Source: a bacterium Scap17
Lineage (GTDB): Bacteria > Pseudomonadota > Gammaproteobacteria > Pseudomonadales > Halomonadaceae
Length of the DNA stretch: 64,000 nt
NCBI GenBank assembly: GCA_013376735.1
Contig: VINJ01000001.1
Span: 2,232,001 to 2,296,000 of the forward strand
Direction: 5' to 3'
A program made the position numbers and the translations under genes. The notes below the pieces were generated by a model that saw only the letters and a program-made list of their open reading frames with translations, had not been told where the DNA came from and did not search any database. This document shows, in pieces, positions 1-8,354 of the stretch; the stretch's first letter is position 1, and each line of letters starts with the position of its first letter.

Positions 1-828
1 AACGTGCTTCGCCAGACCAGCATCAATGCCATCATCGCCATGGGCGTGACCTTCGTCATTCTCACCGCGGGCATCGATCTGTCTGTTGGCGCGGTACTGG
101 CGCTGACCGGCGCTTTCGCGGCCTCGATGACCGCCGCCGGCCTCTCCCCCTGGCTGAGCGTGCCGGGCACCATCATCGCCGGTGCTGGCCTGGGCGCCAT
201 TTCCGGCCTTTTCGTCGCCTTCGGTCGCATCCAGGCCTTTATCGTCACCCTGGTGGCGATGACGGTGCTGCGCGGTGCCACGCTCGTCTACACCGATGGC
301 CGTCCGGTCTCCATCGGCGTCAGCGAAGCCGCGGACAGCTTCTGGAATCTGGGCGGCGGTTACTGGCTCGGCGTGCCGATTCCGATCTACATGATGTTCT
401 TCGTCTACGTGCTGTGCTGGGGCGTGCTGCATCACACCCGCTTCGGGCGCCACGTCTATGCGGTCGGGGGTGGTGAGAAGGTCGCGCGCCTGTCCGGCAT
501 CAACGTCAATCGCATCAAGATCAGCGTCTATGCCATCGCGGGTGCCTTCGCGGCACTGGCCGGCGCCATCCTCGCCGCGCGTCTCGGCTCGGCACAGCCG
601 AATGCCGGTACCGGCTATGAGCTGGACGCCATCGCAGCAGTCGTCATCGGCGGCACCAGCCTGATGGGTGGCCGCGGGCGCATCTTCGGCACCTTGATCG
701 GAGCACTGGTGATCGGCGTGCTCAACAATGCGCTGAACATCATGGGCGTCTCCAGCTACTACCAGATGATCGCCAAGGGCGCCGTCATACTGCTCGCGGT
801 ACTGATCGACAGCCGCGCGCAGAAATAG
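1..828 (+). CDS. rbsC: Ribose ABC transporter permease RbsC (5' end outside window)
   Basis: Inner-membrane permease of the ribose ABC importer, working with the RbsA ATPase and the RbsB binding protein. The 275 visible residues match RbsC from the conserved NxLxQTSxNAI segment to the C-terminus, including [11 protein letters not shown], the cytoplasmic-loop region [17 protein letters not shown] and the final SSYYQMI helix. E. coli RbsC is about 321 residues, so roughly 45 N-terminal residues lie before the window. The GTG at position 4 is internal and should not be taken as the start. rbsB follows 145 bp downstream and rbsR after that, the usual gene order. Identity is very likely from sequence; strict ribose specificity is inferred from family and context. 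Confidence 0.93.
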   Translation, partial: NVLRQTSINAIIAMGVTFVILTAGIDLSVGAVLALTGAFAASMTAAGLSPWLSVPGTIIAGAGLGAISGLFVAFGRIQAFIVTLVAMTVLRGATLVYTDGRPVSIGVSEAADSFWNLGGGYWLGVPIPIYMMFFVYVLCWGVLHHTRFGRHVYAVGGGEKVARLSGINVNRIKISVYAIAGAFAALAGAILAARLGSAQPNAGTGYELDAIAAVVIGGTSLMGGRGRIFGTLIGALVIGVLNNALNIMGVSSYYQMIAKGAVILLAVLIDSRAQK

Positions 829-973
829 AAGCGCAAGTACCGAAGAAATAGAAGAGCAAGTACGTAATACACGATACGGTTTCATTCCCGGCAGCATCGA
901 AGACCCTCGCCCCCGTGCGCCAACCACGGGGGCCCTCCAGCGGGTCGCCGACAACAACGAAAGGACCATCGCC

Positions 974-1867
974 ATGAAAAAACTGCTCACCTCCACGCTG
1001 ACCACCGCCATCACTGCCGCAGGCCTGAGCATGATGCCGGTACAATCCGCCATGGCCGACAAGATCGCGCTGGTGGTCTCGACGCTGAACAACCCGTTCT
1101 TCGTCAGCCTCCAGCAGGGTGCCAAGGACAAGGCCGAGGAACTGGGCCACGAACTGATCGTGCTGGATTCCGGCGATGACGCTGCGCGTGAGCTGTCCAA
1201 CGTCGAGGACGCCCTGTCCCGCGGCGTCGATCTGCTGCTGATCAACCCGACCGACTCCGATGCCGTGGTCTCAAGCGTGCGCACCGCCAATGGCCGTGAT
1301 GTGCCGGTGGTGACACTGGATCGTAGCGCCAACGGCGGTCGCGTCGCGGCGCACGTCGCCTCCGACAACGTCGCCGGTGGCGAACTGGCAGGCAATTTCA
1401 TCGCCGAGAAACTCGCAGGCAAGGGTGAAATCGTGCAGCTGGAAGGCGTCGCCGGCGCCTCGGCCACGCGTGATCGCGGTGAAGGCTTCATGAAGGCCAT
1501 CGACGGCCAGTCAGGCCTCAGCCTGGTGGCCACTCAGCCGGCCAACTTCAATCGCACCCAGGGCCTGAACGTGATGGAAAACCTGCTGCAGGCGCACCCG
1601 GGCGTGAATGCCGTGTTCGCCCAGAACGACGAGATGGCGCTGGGCGCCCAGCGTGCCTTGCAGGCCGCCGGCAAGGACACCCTGCTGGTCGGCTTCGATG
1701 GCACCGATGAAGGCATCAAGGCCGTGCAGGCCGGCAAGATGGACGCCACCGTCGCCCAGCAGCCGGCGCTGATCGGCAGCCTCGGCGTCGATACCGCCGA
1801 CAAGCTGCTCAAGGACGAGGACGTCGAGAAGACCATCTCCGTGCCGCTCAAGCTGATCACCGAATAA
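974..1867 (+). CDS. rbsB: Ribose-binding periplasmic protein RbsB
   Basis: Periplasmic substrate-binding subunit that captures ribose and delivers it to RbsAC. The protein has 297 residues, the normal length. It starts with a Sec signal peptide (MKKLL, a hydrophobic stretch, then SAMA before the mature end at about residue 29), followed by the type-I binding-protein fold with typical segments such as [10 protein letters not shown], the TDSDAV region and the [12 protein letters not shown] hinge region. A ribosome binding site (AAAGGA) lies about 8 bases before the ATG. A strong Rho-independent terminator follows at 1908-1932, so the transport operon ends here and rbsR is probably a separate unit. 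Confidence 0.94.
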   Translation: MKKLLTSTLTTAITAAGLSMMPVQSAMADKIALVVSTLNNPFFVSLQQGAKDKAEELGHELIVLDSGDDAARELSNVEDALSRGVDLLLINPTDSDAVVSSVRTANGRDVPVVTLDRSANGGRVAAHVASDNVAGGELAGNFIAEKLAGKGEIVQLEGVAGASATRDRGEGFMKAIDGQSGLSLVATQPANFNRTQGLNVMENLLQAHPGVNAVFAQNDEMALGAQRALQAAGKDTLLVGFDGTDEGIKAVQAGKMDATVAQQPALIGSLGVDTADKLLKDEDVEKTISVPLKLITE

Positions 1868-1907
1868 GCGATCCCACGGCTCACGCCGCCTGCATCGCGA
1901 AACAGGA

Positions 1908-1932
1908 CGCCGGCCACTGGCCGGCGTTTTTT
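1908..1932 (+). terminator. Rho-independent terminator after rbsB
   Basis: A near-perfect hairpin (CGCCGGCCA / TGGCCGGCG) is followed directly by a run of six T at 1927-1932. It ends the rbs transport operon ahead of rbsR. Confidence 0.9.
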
Positions 1933-2025
1933 CGTCTTCCCATCAATGGCGTGTCTTGCTCGCCCTGCAGGGCCAGTGACGCCCGCTCGACTTTCATCAT
2001 CAGGCTCACCACCAGGGATAGAAAA

Positions 2026-3051
2026 GTGATTCGACTCAAGGATGTGGCGGCACACGCCGGTGTTTCGGTGACCACGGTGTCGCATGTCGTGAATGCCACC
2101 CGTCCGGTGGCCAGCGCGACCGAAGCCCGGGTACGCGAATCGATCGCCGCGCTCGGCTATCGACCGGACAGCGTCGCCCGCGCCCTGAAATCCAACCGCA
2201 GCCGCACCCTGGGGATGATCGTCACCAGTGCGCACAACCCCTTCTTCGCCGAGGTGATCCGCGGCGTCGAGGACCGCTGCTACCAGGCGGGCTACAGCCT
2301 GATTCTGTGCAACAGCGACGATATCGACGCCAAGCAGCTCAGCTATCTCGAGACACTGCGGGACCGACGCATCGATGGACTGGTGGTGATGACCGCCGAG
2401 AACGGTGCCGGCTTTCTCGAGGCGCTCAGCGCCCTGCCACTGCCGACGGTGATGATGGACGCCGAGCCCCAGCCAGGCTGGGACATGACGGTGGTCAATG
2501 ACGATTCACGCCTGGGGGGGAAACTTGCCATCGAGCACCTGCTGGGGCAGGGGATCGAGCGCATCGCCCTGCTGACCGGGCCTCGTGATCATCCCCGTTC
2601 CCGCGAGCGCCTGAGCGGCGCACTGGACGCCCTGCACGCCGCTGGCCTGGGACTCGCCGAGGACTGGCAGATCGCGACCCAGTTGATGCTGGCCGACGGT
2701 CATCGCGCGGCCCACCTGCTGCTGGCCAATCCGGCCGACAGACCCGATGCCATCTTCGCCTTCAATGACCTGCTGGCGCTGGGCTGTCTGCGCGCCGCCC
2801 AGGACCTGGGCCTTGAGGTACCTCAGCAACTCTCGATCATCGGCTACGACGATATCGAGATCAGTGCCTACCTCTCACCCGCCCTGACCACCATCCGCCA
2901 GCCGATATATGCGTTGGGCACCACGGCGGTAGACCAGCTGATCGCACGTCTGGAAGGCACTCCCTTCCCGGGCCAGACCCAACTGGCCCCGAGGCTGGTG
3001 GAACGCGACAGTGTCGCGCGGCCAGACCAGCGCCTTCAGGGTCAGGCTTGA
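2026..3051 (+). CDS. rbsR: LacI-family ribose operon repressor RbsR
   Basis: Transcriptional repressor expected to control the rbs genes and respond to ribose. The LacI-type helix-turn-helix is at residues 3-25 (LKDVAAHAGVSVTTVSHVVN), then the hinge helix (VARALKSN) and a periplasmic-binding-protein-like sensor domain with NPFFAEVIRGVE and IGYDDIE, as in E. coli RbsR. A longer open frame reaches back to 1951, but the GTG at 2026 places the HTH at the N-terminus as in all LacI proteins, has an AGGG upstream, and gives 341 residues against about 330 in E. coli. Four 16-nt tandem repeats begin at its stop codon (see 3048-3111). Confidence 0.92.
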   Translation: MIRLKDVAAHAGVSVTTVSHVVNATRPVASATEARVRESIAALGYRPDSVARALKSNRSRTLGMIVTSAHNPFFAEVIRGVEDRCYQAGYSLILCNSDDIDAKQLSYLETLRDRRIDGLVVMTAENGAGFLEALSALPLPTVMMDAEPQPGWDMTVVNDDSRLGGKLAIEHLLGQGIERIALLTGPRDHPRSRERLSGALDALHAAGLGLAEDWQIATQLMLADGHRAAHLLLANPADRPDAIFAFNDLLALGCLRAAQDLGLEVPQQLSIIGYDDIEISAYLSPALTTIRQPIYALGTTAVDQLIARLEGTPFPGQTQLAPRLVERDSVARPDQRLQGQA

Positions 3052-3111
3052 GCACAGCCGTGTTTGAGCACAGCCACGCTTGAGCACAGCCAGGATTGAG
3101 CGCCTTCAGGC
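3048..3111 (+). repeat. Four tandem 16-nt units starting at the rbsR stop
   Basis: Units start at 3048, 3064, 3080 and 3096. The first three share TTGAGCACAGCC and differ only in the last four bases; the fourth has diverged. Because 16 is not a multiple of three, the repeated TGA falls in all three frames after the true stop at 3049-3051. Confidence 0.85.
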
Positions 3112-3246
3112 TAGATCACAGATCTATACCGGGTGAGCATCAAACATATCAAACACCAACATTTCTCTTATAGGTGAACACTGCCTACCCTGCCCCTCGT
3201 GAATCACCGCTGCCACGGCTGGCAGCACGCACATGAGGACACCCAG

Positions 3247-4521
3247 GTGACAGGCACTTCCCCTTCAAGCACTTCCCCATCGGACACTGCGCGATCAGAT
3301 ACTGTCCAGGCAGGCACTGACACGCCGACATCGACACCAGAGGCTGACAGCACGCCCGCCATTGGCCGCGGGTTGTTGTGGCTGATGGCGATCGCGGTCG
3401 CCGCGACCGCCGCCAATCTGTACTACAACCAGCCGCTGCTGGCGGAGATGGCCCGCTCACTGGGCGTGAGCCAGGGCATGATCGGCCTGATCCCCTCCGC
3501 GACCCAATTCGGCTACGCCGCAGCCATCCTGCTGATCTCGCCGCTGGGCGACACCATGGACAGGCGCCAGCTGATCCGCAATCTGTCCATCACCTTGGCA
3601 CTGGCCTCACTGGGCATCTTCCTGGCCCCCAGCTTCTGGCCGCTGTTGCTGGCAAGCTTCGTGGCCGGGCTGGGCGCCAACATCACCCAGCAGCTGATTC
3701 CGCTGACCGCCTCGCTGTCCACCCCCAAGGCGCGCGGCAAGAACATCGCCACCCTGATGACGGGGCTGACCATCGGCATACTGCTGTCACGCACCCTGAG
3801 CGGCAGCATCGGCGGATACTGGGGCTGGCGCAGCGTCTTCCTGGTCGCGGCCATCCTCACCGTCATCATCGGTGTGCTGCTGCATCGTCACCTGCCCAGC
3901 CGTGCGCCTGCCGTGCAGATGGCCTACCCCAGACTGATCGCCTCGATGGGCACGCTGTTCAAGCAACATGCCCTGCTGCGAGAGTCCGCACTGACCGGCG
4001 CGCTATGGTTCGCGGCCTTCAATGCCATGTGGGCGTCGCTGGCCATTCATGTCACTGATGCGCCGTTTGACTACAGCGTCCAGCAGGCGGGACTGTTCGG
4101 CATCATCGGACTGGCGGGCATCTTCGGTGCCAAGGCGGCGGGCCGACTGGTCAATCGTGTCGGCGCGGGGCGCCTGATCAGCTTCGCCTTGGTGACGGTG
4201 CTGGCATCCTTCGCGGTACTCAGCGTGTGGAGCGACAGCCTGGCCGGACTGATCGTCGGCATCATCCTGCTGGACCTGGGCGTCTTCGCGGCCCAGATTC
4301 CCAACCAGGTGCGCGTATTCTCGATCGACCCCAAGGCCCAGAGCCGCATGAACGCCGTCTACATGCTGTGCTACTACCTCGGTGCGGCAGCCGGTTCCGC
4401 CATCGGCGTCAAGATGATGAGCATCTATGGCTGGCAGGGCATGTCGCTGTTCGGGCTGGCACTGGCAGCGCTGGCACTGGTTCATCATCGTGTGAAGCAA
4501 CGCCACACGGGGGCCAGTTGA
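3247..4521 (+). CDS. MFS transporter (probable drug or metabolite exporter)
   Basis: Twelve-helix major facilitator protein. Helix 1 contains NLYYNQPLLAEMARSLG, and the conserved loop 2-3 motif appears as GDTMDRRQLI, typical of DHA-type exporters. Hydrophobic helices run to the C-terminus. The open frame extends upstream to a GTG at 3199, but the GTG at 3247 has a GAGGA about 7 bases upstream and is preferred (424 residues). Residues 1-35 are Ser/Thr/Asp-rich and not conserved. The gene stands alone, so the substrate cannot be told from context. Family assignment is firm; direction and substrate are inferred. Confidence 0.82.
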   Translation: MTGTSPSSTSPSDTARSDTVQAGTDTPTSTPEADSTPAIGRGLLWLMAIAVAATAANLYYNQPLLAEMARSLGVSQGMIGLIPSATQFGYAAAILLISPLGDTMDRRQLIRNLSITLALASLGIFLAPSFWPLLLASFVAGLGANITQQLIPLTASLSTPKARGKNIATLMTGLTIGILLSRTLSGSIGGYWGWRSVFLVAAILTVIIGVLLHRHLPSRAPAVQMAYPRLIASMGTLFKQHALLRESALTGALWFAAFNAMWASLAIHVTDAPFDYSVQQAGLFGIIGLAGIFGAKAAGRLVNRVGAGRLISFALVTVLASFAVLSVWSDSLAGLIVGIILLDLGVFAAQIPNQVRVFSIDPKAQSRMNAVYMLCYYLGAAAGSAIGVKMMSIYGWQGMSLFGLALAALALVHHRVKQRHTGAS

Positions 4522-4547
4522 ACGTCTGAAATGGCAGCCGATCAGCA

Positions 4548-4583
4548 CGCCGAATCCCCGCGCACGAGCCGCAGGATTCGGCG
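4548..4583. repeat. 10-bp inverted repeat (CGCCGAATCC / GGATTCGGCG)
   Basis: Perfect 10-bp arms separated by 16 nt, just after the MFS gene. There is no T-run, so it is at best a weak terminator or an RNA-stabilising hairpin. Confidence 0.6.
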
Positions 4584-4713
4584 TCTGGGAGAGCGCCTGA
4601 AATGGTGAGGCAATTCAGGTAAACTCTGCGCGCCATTTCGGTGCGTCGCCGAGGTGGTACGCGATTCACGACCCGTTATCGGGGCAAGAACCCGTCAAAC
4701 CCTCGAGATCCAC

Positions 4714-5925
4714 ATGAAGCTCATCGTCAAACTTATCCTCGGCATCATTGCCGGCCTGCTGATCGGCCTGATGGCCCCGGATGCCCTCGTACGTGCCGCG
4801 CTGACCGCCAAGGTCATCATCGGCCAGCTGATCAACTTCACCATCCCGTTGATCATCCTGTTCTACGTCATGAGCGGCATCGCGTCGCTGCCGAAGAATT
4901 CCGGCGCCATGCTCGGTCGCACCGTCGGCATGGCCTACGGGTCGACGATTCTGGCCGGCATCTTCGCCTTCCTGGTGGCCAGCAACCTGCTGCCCGGCAT
5001 GCTGTCCGGCATGGCGCCGGTCGCTGAAGGCCGCGATGCCCTGACTCCCTTTCTTGATCTCGAAATCCCCGCGGCACTGCCGGTGATGACAGCCCTGGTG
5101 CTGGCCTTCGTGTTCGGCGTGGTCATCAGCCGCCGCGAACTGCCGACCCTGAAAAGCGCCGTCTTCGAATCGCGTGAAGTGGTCGAGGTATTCCTCAATC
5201 GCGTCATCATCCCGCTGCTGCCCCTGTTCATCGCCGGCACCTTTGCCGAGATGGCCTACGAGGGCAAGGCGCTGTCGACACTGGATACCTTCTGGAAGGT
5301 GCTGGTGCTGGCGATCGTGATGCACTGGATCTGGCTGAGCACGGCCTACCTGATCACCGGCCTGATCCAGCGTCGTTCTCCGCTGGGCCTCTTGCGCAAC
5401 ATGCTGCCGGCCTACCTGACGGCGCTGGGCACCATGTCGTCGGCGGCGACCATCCCGGTCAGCCTGCGTCAGACCAAGGCCAACGGCGTCAGCGATGAAG
5501 TGGCCAACTTCAGCGTGCCGCTGTGCGCCACCATCCACCTGTCCGGTTCCACCATCACCATCGTCACCTGCGCCACTGCCGTGATGATGATGAGCCACAA
5601 CCTGGCACTCGCAAGCCTCGGCGAAGTGATTCCGTTCTTGATCATGCTGGGCCTGACCATGATCGCCGCGCCCGGAGCACCGGGTGGCGCGGTGATGGCG
5701 GCGCTGGGCGTGCTGGGCAGCATGCTCGGCTTTGGCGAGGCGGAACTTGGCCTGATGATCGCGCTGTATCTGGCCCAGGACAGCTTCGGCACCGCCACTA
5801 ACGTCACCGGCGATGGCGTGATCGCGCTGTGGGTCGATCACTTCGCGCGCCGCGATGGTGTGGTGACTACGCAGGAACTGGATGCCGCGACCAGCGAAGC
5901 ACCAGTGGCACGCTCACAGCCGTGA
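4714..5925 (+). CDS. Dicarboxylate/amino acid:cation symporter (DAACS family)
   Basis: Sodium- or proton-coupled importer for C4-dicarboxylates or acidic/neutral amino acids. The family hallmarks are present: the serine-rich re-entrant loop (TMSSAATIPVSL), the second loop and helix (GAPGGAVMAALG), and the substrate/cation site DSFGTATNVTGDG near the C-terminus. The chosen ATG (403 residues) gives a membrane-helix start MKLIVKLILG; an open frame back to 4654 adds 20 charged residues with no family match. The ribosome binding site is weak. The gene stands alone, with a terminator at 6013-6044. Exact substrate is not determinable; glutamate, serine/threonine and dicarboxylates are all possible. 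Confidence 0.85.
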   Translation: MKLIVKLILGIIAGLLIGLMAPDALVRAALTAKVIIGQLINFTIPLIILFYVMSGIASLPKNSGAMLGRTVGMAYGSTILAGIFAFLVASNLLPGMLSGMAPVAEGRDALTPFLDLEIPAALPVMTALVLAFVFGVVISRRELPTLKSAVFESREVVEVFLNRVIIPLLPLFIAGTFAEMAYEGKALSTLDTFWKVLVLAIVMHWIWLSTAYLITGLIQRRSPLGLLRNMLPAYLTALGTMSSAATIPVSLRQTKANGVSDEVANFSVPLCATIHLSGSTITIVTCATAVMMMSHNLALASLGEVIPFLIMLGLTMIAAPGAPGGAVMAALGVLGSMLGFGEAELGLMIALYLAQDSFGTATNVTGDGVIALWVDHFARRDGVVTTQELDAATSEAPVARSQP

Positions 5926-5983
5926 GCTGCCCTATGTGCTGAGCCGTGAGCAGTCGCATGCTCTGAGCCGTGCAAGAAGTGAG
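5915..5983 (+). repeat. Degenerate 24-nt tandem repeat over a stop codon
   Basis: Units begin at 5915, 5939 and 5963, each built on C(A/T)(C/G)AGCCGTG. The first spans the TGA of the symporter gene at 5923-5925; later units carry more TGAs. Confidence 0.65.
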
Positions 5984-6012
5984 CTGAGCCACCTGCGCTG
6001 ACAGTCGTCAAA

Positions 6013-6044
6013 AGCCCCGCCTCCTTTCGGAGACGGGGCTTTTT
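6013..6044 (+). terminator. Rho-independent terminator after the DAACS symporter
   Basis: AGCCCCGCCTCC pairs with GGAGACGGGGCT (one mismatch) around a TTTC loop, followed by TTTTT. Confidence 0.88.
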
Positions 6045-6256
6045 CATGCCCGCGGCCATCCATACGCTCATCTCCACGGCTATCCTCACGGCTATCCTCT
6101 CAATCACCCCGCAGGATGGCGTGCCGGCGGGAGGTGAGACATGACGCCGCGCCGTGCCTGACACCCACAAGCCAAACGGCTACCATTGGCGCCCACGCGC
6201 GAGCGCTGTCATCGCTGCCGTACGTCATCACCCTGTTACCGTTGCCGGAGTGCCAG

Positions 6257-7303
6257 ATGTCCCTGCTTCCCCCTGCACTGTTCTGTCCTTCGATATCACT
6301 ACCGATATCTCGCCCGCGCCTGGCACGCATGTTCGCCACCCTGTCGCTCACCACTGCCAGCCTGACCCTCGCCCAGCACGCCAGCGCGCTGGAGATCGGC
6401 ATGCCCGCCGATGGCGGTGTCAGCGTCAGCCCCGCCGTGATGCTCGAAGCCAAGGGCACCCTCGATGACCAACTGAGCAGCCCGCTGATGCTCAAGCAGT
6501 TCTCAAGCCCTGAGGCCGTGGAGCAAGGGCTGAGCGATGGTAGCCTCGACGCTGCCTACCTGACGCCGCAGATGCTCAAGGCTCTGGCCGAAAGCGGCAT
6601 GTCACTGCGAGTGCTGGATGGCGCGGATCTCGACGATGTCAGCCTGGTCGCGCGTGACGAGCTGATCCGCTACACCGAGTTGTTCGAGCCGCAGGAGCTG
6701 CTGATCCGCTTCCTCAACGACACCACGCGTGCTGTGCGAGTGGTGATGCGCGATGACGATGCACGCTCGCATCTAGCGCTGAAGCAGTGGGTCGAGGTCA
6801 AGGTCGGCTCCAGCATGCAGCTGGTCAGCCCGCGCTCGCTGGAAGAGCTCGAAGGCGATGAATATGTCGGGGATGCGCCCCAGGCGCTGATCAACAGCCG
6901 CAAGATGCACGCGGCCTTCCTCAACGGCGATGACGCGACGCGTCTGGTGGCCTTGCATCCGCTGTCCAAGGACTGGCTGCCGCGCGCCGACATGCTCGAC
7001 CTGCCGCGCATGCTGCTGGTCAGTCGTGCCGATATCGAGGATGCGAGCCTTGAGGCCGAGCTCGAGTCGCTGGCCGCCGAACACGCCCGCATGCAGCAGA
7101 GCCTGCATGGCGAGGAGCCGCTGAAGCTCGCCTTCACGCTCAAGCAGGCCTGGCCGGCGGATGCCGGTGAGGCGCCGAGTCTGCCCAGGGTGGTGCATGC
7201 GCTGAACGGGCGCTCGATCCCGACCGCCGACATGCGCACCGCCCTCGAGGACTGGCTGGGCGAGCAGCAGTCAGCGGTCAGCTGGCCTAAGCTCCAGCAG
7301 TAG
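6257..7303 (+). CDS. Exported protein with solute-binding-protein-like features, function unknown
   Basis: The 348-residue product begins with an unusually long leader (about 45 residues, with hydrophobic segment FATLSLTTASLTLAQHASA) predicted to send it to the periplasm. The mature part starts LEIGMP and includes a region (FSSPEAVEQGLSDGSLDAAYLTP) that resembles the way type-II solute-binding proteins of the SsuA/TauA/PhnD kind are built. No ABC permease or ATPase is adjacent. A GGAG 7 bases before 6257 supports this start over the upstream one at 6116; an ATG at 6329 would give a more ordinary signal peptide. A bidirectional terminator follows. I do not recognise a specific function. Confidence 0.65.
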   Translation: MSLLPPALFCPSISLPISRPRLARMFATLSLTTASLTLAQHASALEIGMPADGGVSVSPAVMLEAKGTLDDQLSSPLMLKQFSSPEAVEQGLSDGSLDAAYLTPQMLKALAESGMSLRVLDGADLDDVSLVARDELIRYTELFEPQELLIRFLNDTTRAVRVVMRDDDARSHLALKQWVEVKVGSSMQLVSPRSLEELEGDEYVGDAPQALINSRKMHAAFLNGDDATRLVALHPLSKDWLPRADMLDLPRMLLVSRADIEDASLEAELESLAAEHARMQQSLHGEEPLKLAFTLKQAWPADAGEAPSLPRVVHALNGRSIPTADMRTALEDWLGEQQSAVSWPKLQQ

Positions 7304-7357
7304 ACCCAGCAGTAGGCCCAGGTGTAGACCCGGCCGCAGGCCCAGCACTAGATCCAG
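7298..7357 (+). repeat. Five tandem 12-nt units at a stop codon
   Basis: Units start at 7298, 7310, 7322, 7334 and 7346, on a CAGTAGACCCAG theme. Since 12 is a multiple of three, TAG recurs in the same frame as the true stop (7301-7303) in four of the five units. Confidence 0.85.
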
Positions 7358-7391
7358 CGGTCATGCCCGCCACAGGGCGAATGACAGACAC

Positions 7392-7420
7392 AAAAAAACC
7401 CGCCGATTGGCGGGTTTTTT
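7392..7420. terminator. Bidirectional Rho-independent terminator
   Basis: AAAAAACCCGCC - GATT - GGCGGGTTTTTT. It has a T-run on both strands and serves the converging genes at 6257-7303 and 7437-7970. Confidence 0.92.
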
Positions 7421-7436
7421 CGATCAAGGGCAACGA

Positions 7437-7970
7437 TCAGGCGTCGAGGGCTTCAGCGATCTGGGACTGAGCCTTCGGGCCGATGCCCTTGACTTCAGAG
7501 ATCACGCCATCGGCGTGAGCCTTGCGAACCTTGGCGACGTCGTCGTAGCCAGCATCAGTCAGGGCACGGATAGCGGCAGCATTGAGGCCGAGGTCTTCCA
7601 GAGAGGCCGCATCGGCTTCTTCGGTCGCTTCCTCGACGGCTGCGCCCATCGGCATCATGCGAGACTGGGCGATGGCCTGTTCGCGTGCAAGACGTGCCTT
7701 GTACTGCACCAGCTTCTGGTTGAACTCGTGCTCGACCTGCTTGCGGTGCTTGTCAGAGGCTGCGGCTTTCTCGCTCAGGCGTTCGTTGCGAGCGCGCAGG
7801 TCTTCGACTTCCTTCTTTGCCTTGTCACGGGCATTACGGAGCTTGTCGGCTTCCTTGCTGGCTTCACGCAGCTGACGCTCCAGCTCCTTGATGCGGGCGT
7901 TCTGGTCCTGCTTGATGTCCTGCTCCTGAAACAGGGATGCAAGCTGGTCGTCAAGATTAGCGTCGGTCAT
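7437..7970 (-). CDS. Coiled-coil protein with C-terminal helix-hairpin-helix-like domain
   Basis: A 177-residue acidic/basic-rich cytoplasmic protein. Residues about 15-100 form a long heptad-like, charged helix (KELERQLREASKEADKLRN and onward), i.e. a coiled coil. Residues about 125-177 (LGLNAAAIRALTDAGYDDV, then VKGIGPKAQSQIAEAL) look like two HhH-type motifs, as in DNA-binding HhH domains or the RNA polymerase alpha C-terminal domain. There is no signal peptide. It stands alone, converging on its upstream neighbour through a shared terminator. A DNA- or nucleoid-associated role is plausible but is only an inference from the domain shape. Confidence 0.72.
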   Translation of the reverse strand: MTDANLDDQLASLFQEQDIKQDQNARIKELERQLREASKEADKLRNARDKAKKEVEDLRARNERLSEKAAASDKHRKQVEHEFNQKLVQYKARLAREQAIAQSRMMPMGAAVEEATEEADAASLEDLGLNAAAIRALTDAGYDDVAKVRKAHADGVISEVKGIGPKAQSQIAEALDA

Positions 7971-8354
7971 ACTGCTATGTTGCCTCGAATAATTGATAAA
8001 GAGCTAAAGTCTGGGCACACATTCTACCGCAGTTCTTCAGTTTGTGCTGCATTTGAGCGCAACACGAGCGGGATGAATGTGAATCGGGGGTCCTGCATGG
8101 GGCAATATTACCCCAACTGTGTGACATCGCCAGTCACGGATGAACCAGTCATGGTTGATCCAATCGAGGATGATACCGAGCGCGGGATGAGACGGCCTGA
8201 ACGCACACGACAACCGCACGTCGGCACCGTGGCGCAGGTCACGAAAGAGACAGCCCGCTTTGAGAGGCTGTCTTTTTTCGCGGTTACCCAGCACTTGCGC
8301 AGGCCTGTCAGCACAGACCTCAGCGCCTGCACCGGACTCAGGCCTTCACCTGAC
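7971..8354. other. Non-coding interval with an orphan terminator
   Basis: This 384-bp stretch between two minus-strand genes has no convincing coding sequence. Its one clear element is a plus-strand terminator-like hairpin at 8248-8278 with no plus-strand gene upstream, which raises the possibility of a small RNA. Confidence 0.5.
8248..8278 (+). terminator. Plus-strand terminator-like hairpin without an upstream gene
   Basis: AGACAGCC (8248-8255) pairs with GGCTGTCT (8266-8273), followed by a T-run to 8278. The flanking genes are both on the minus strand. Confidence 0.7.

Noticed and set aside
8037-8294. 85-codon minus-strand frame in the 7971-8354 gap
   Set aside because: Its product is Cys/His/Arg-rich without domain or ribosome binding site, and it covers the terminator hairpin.
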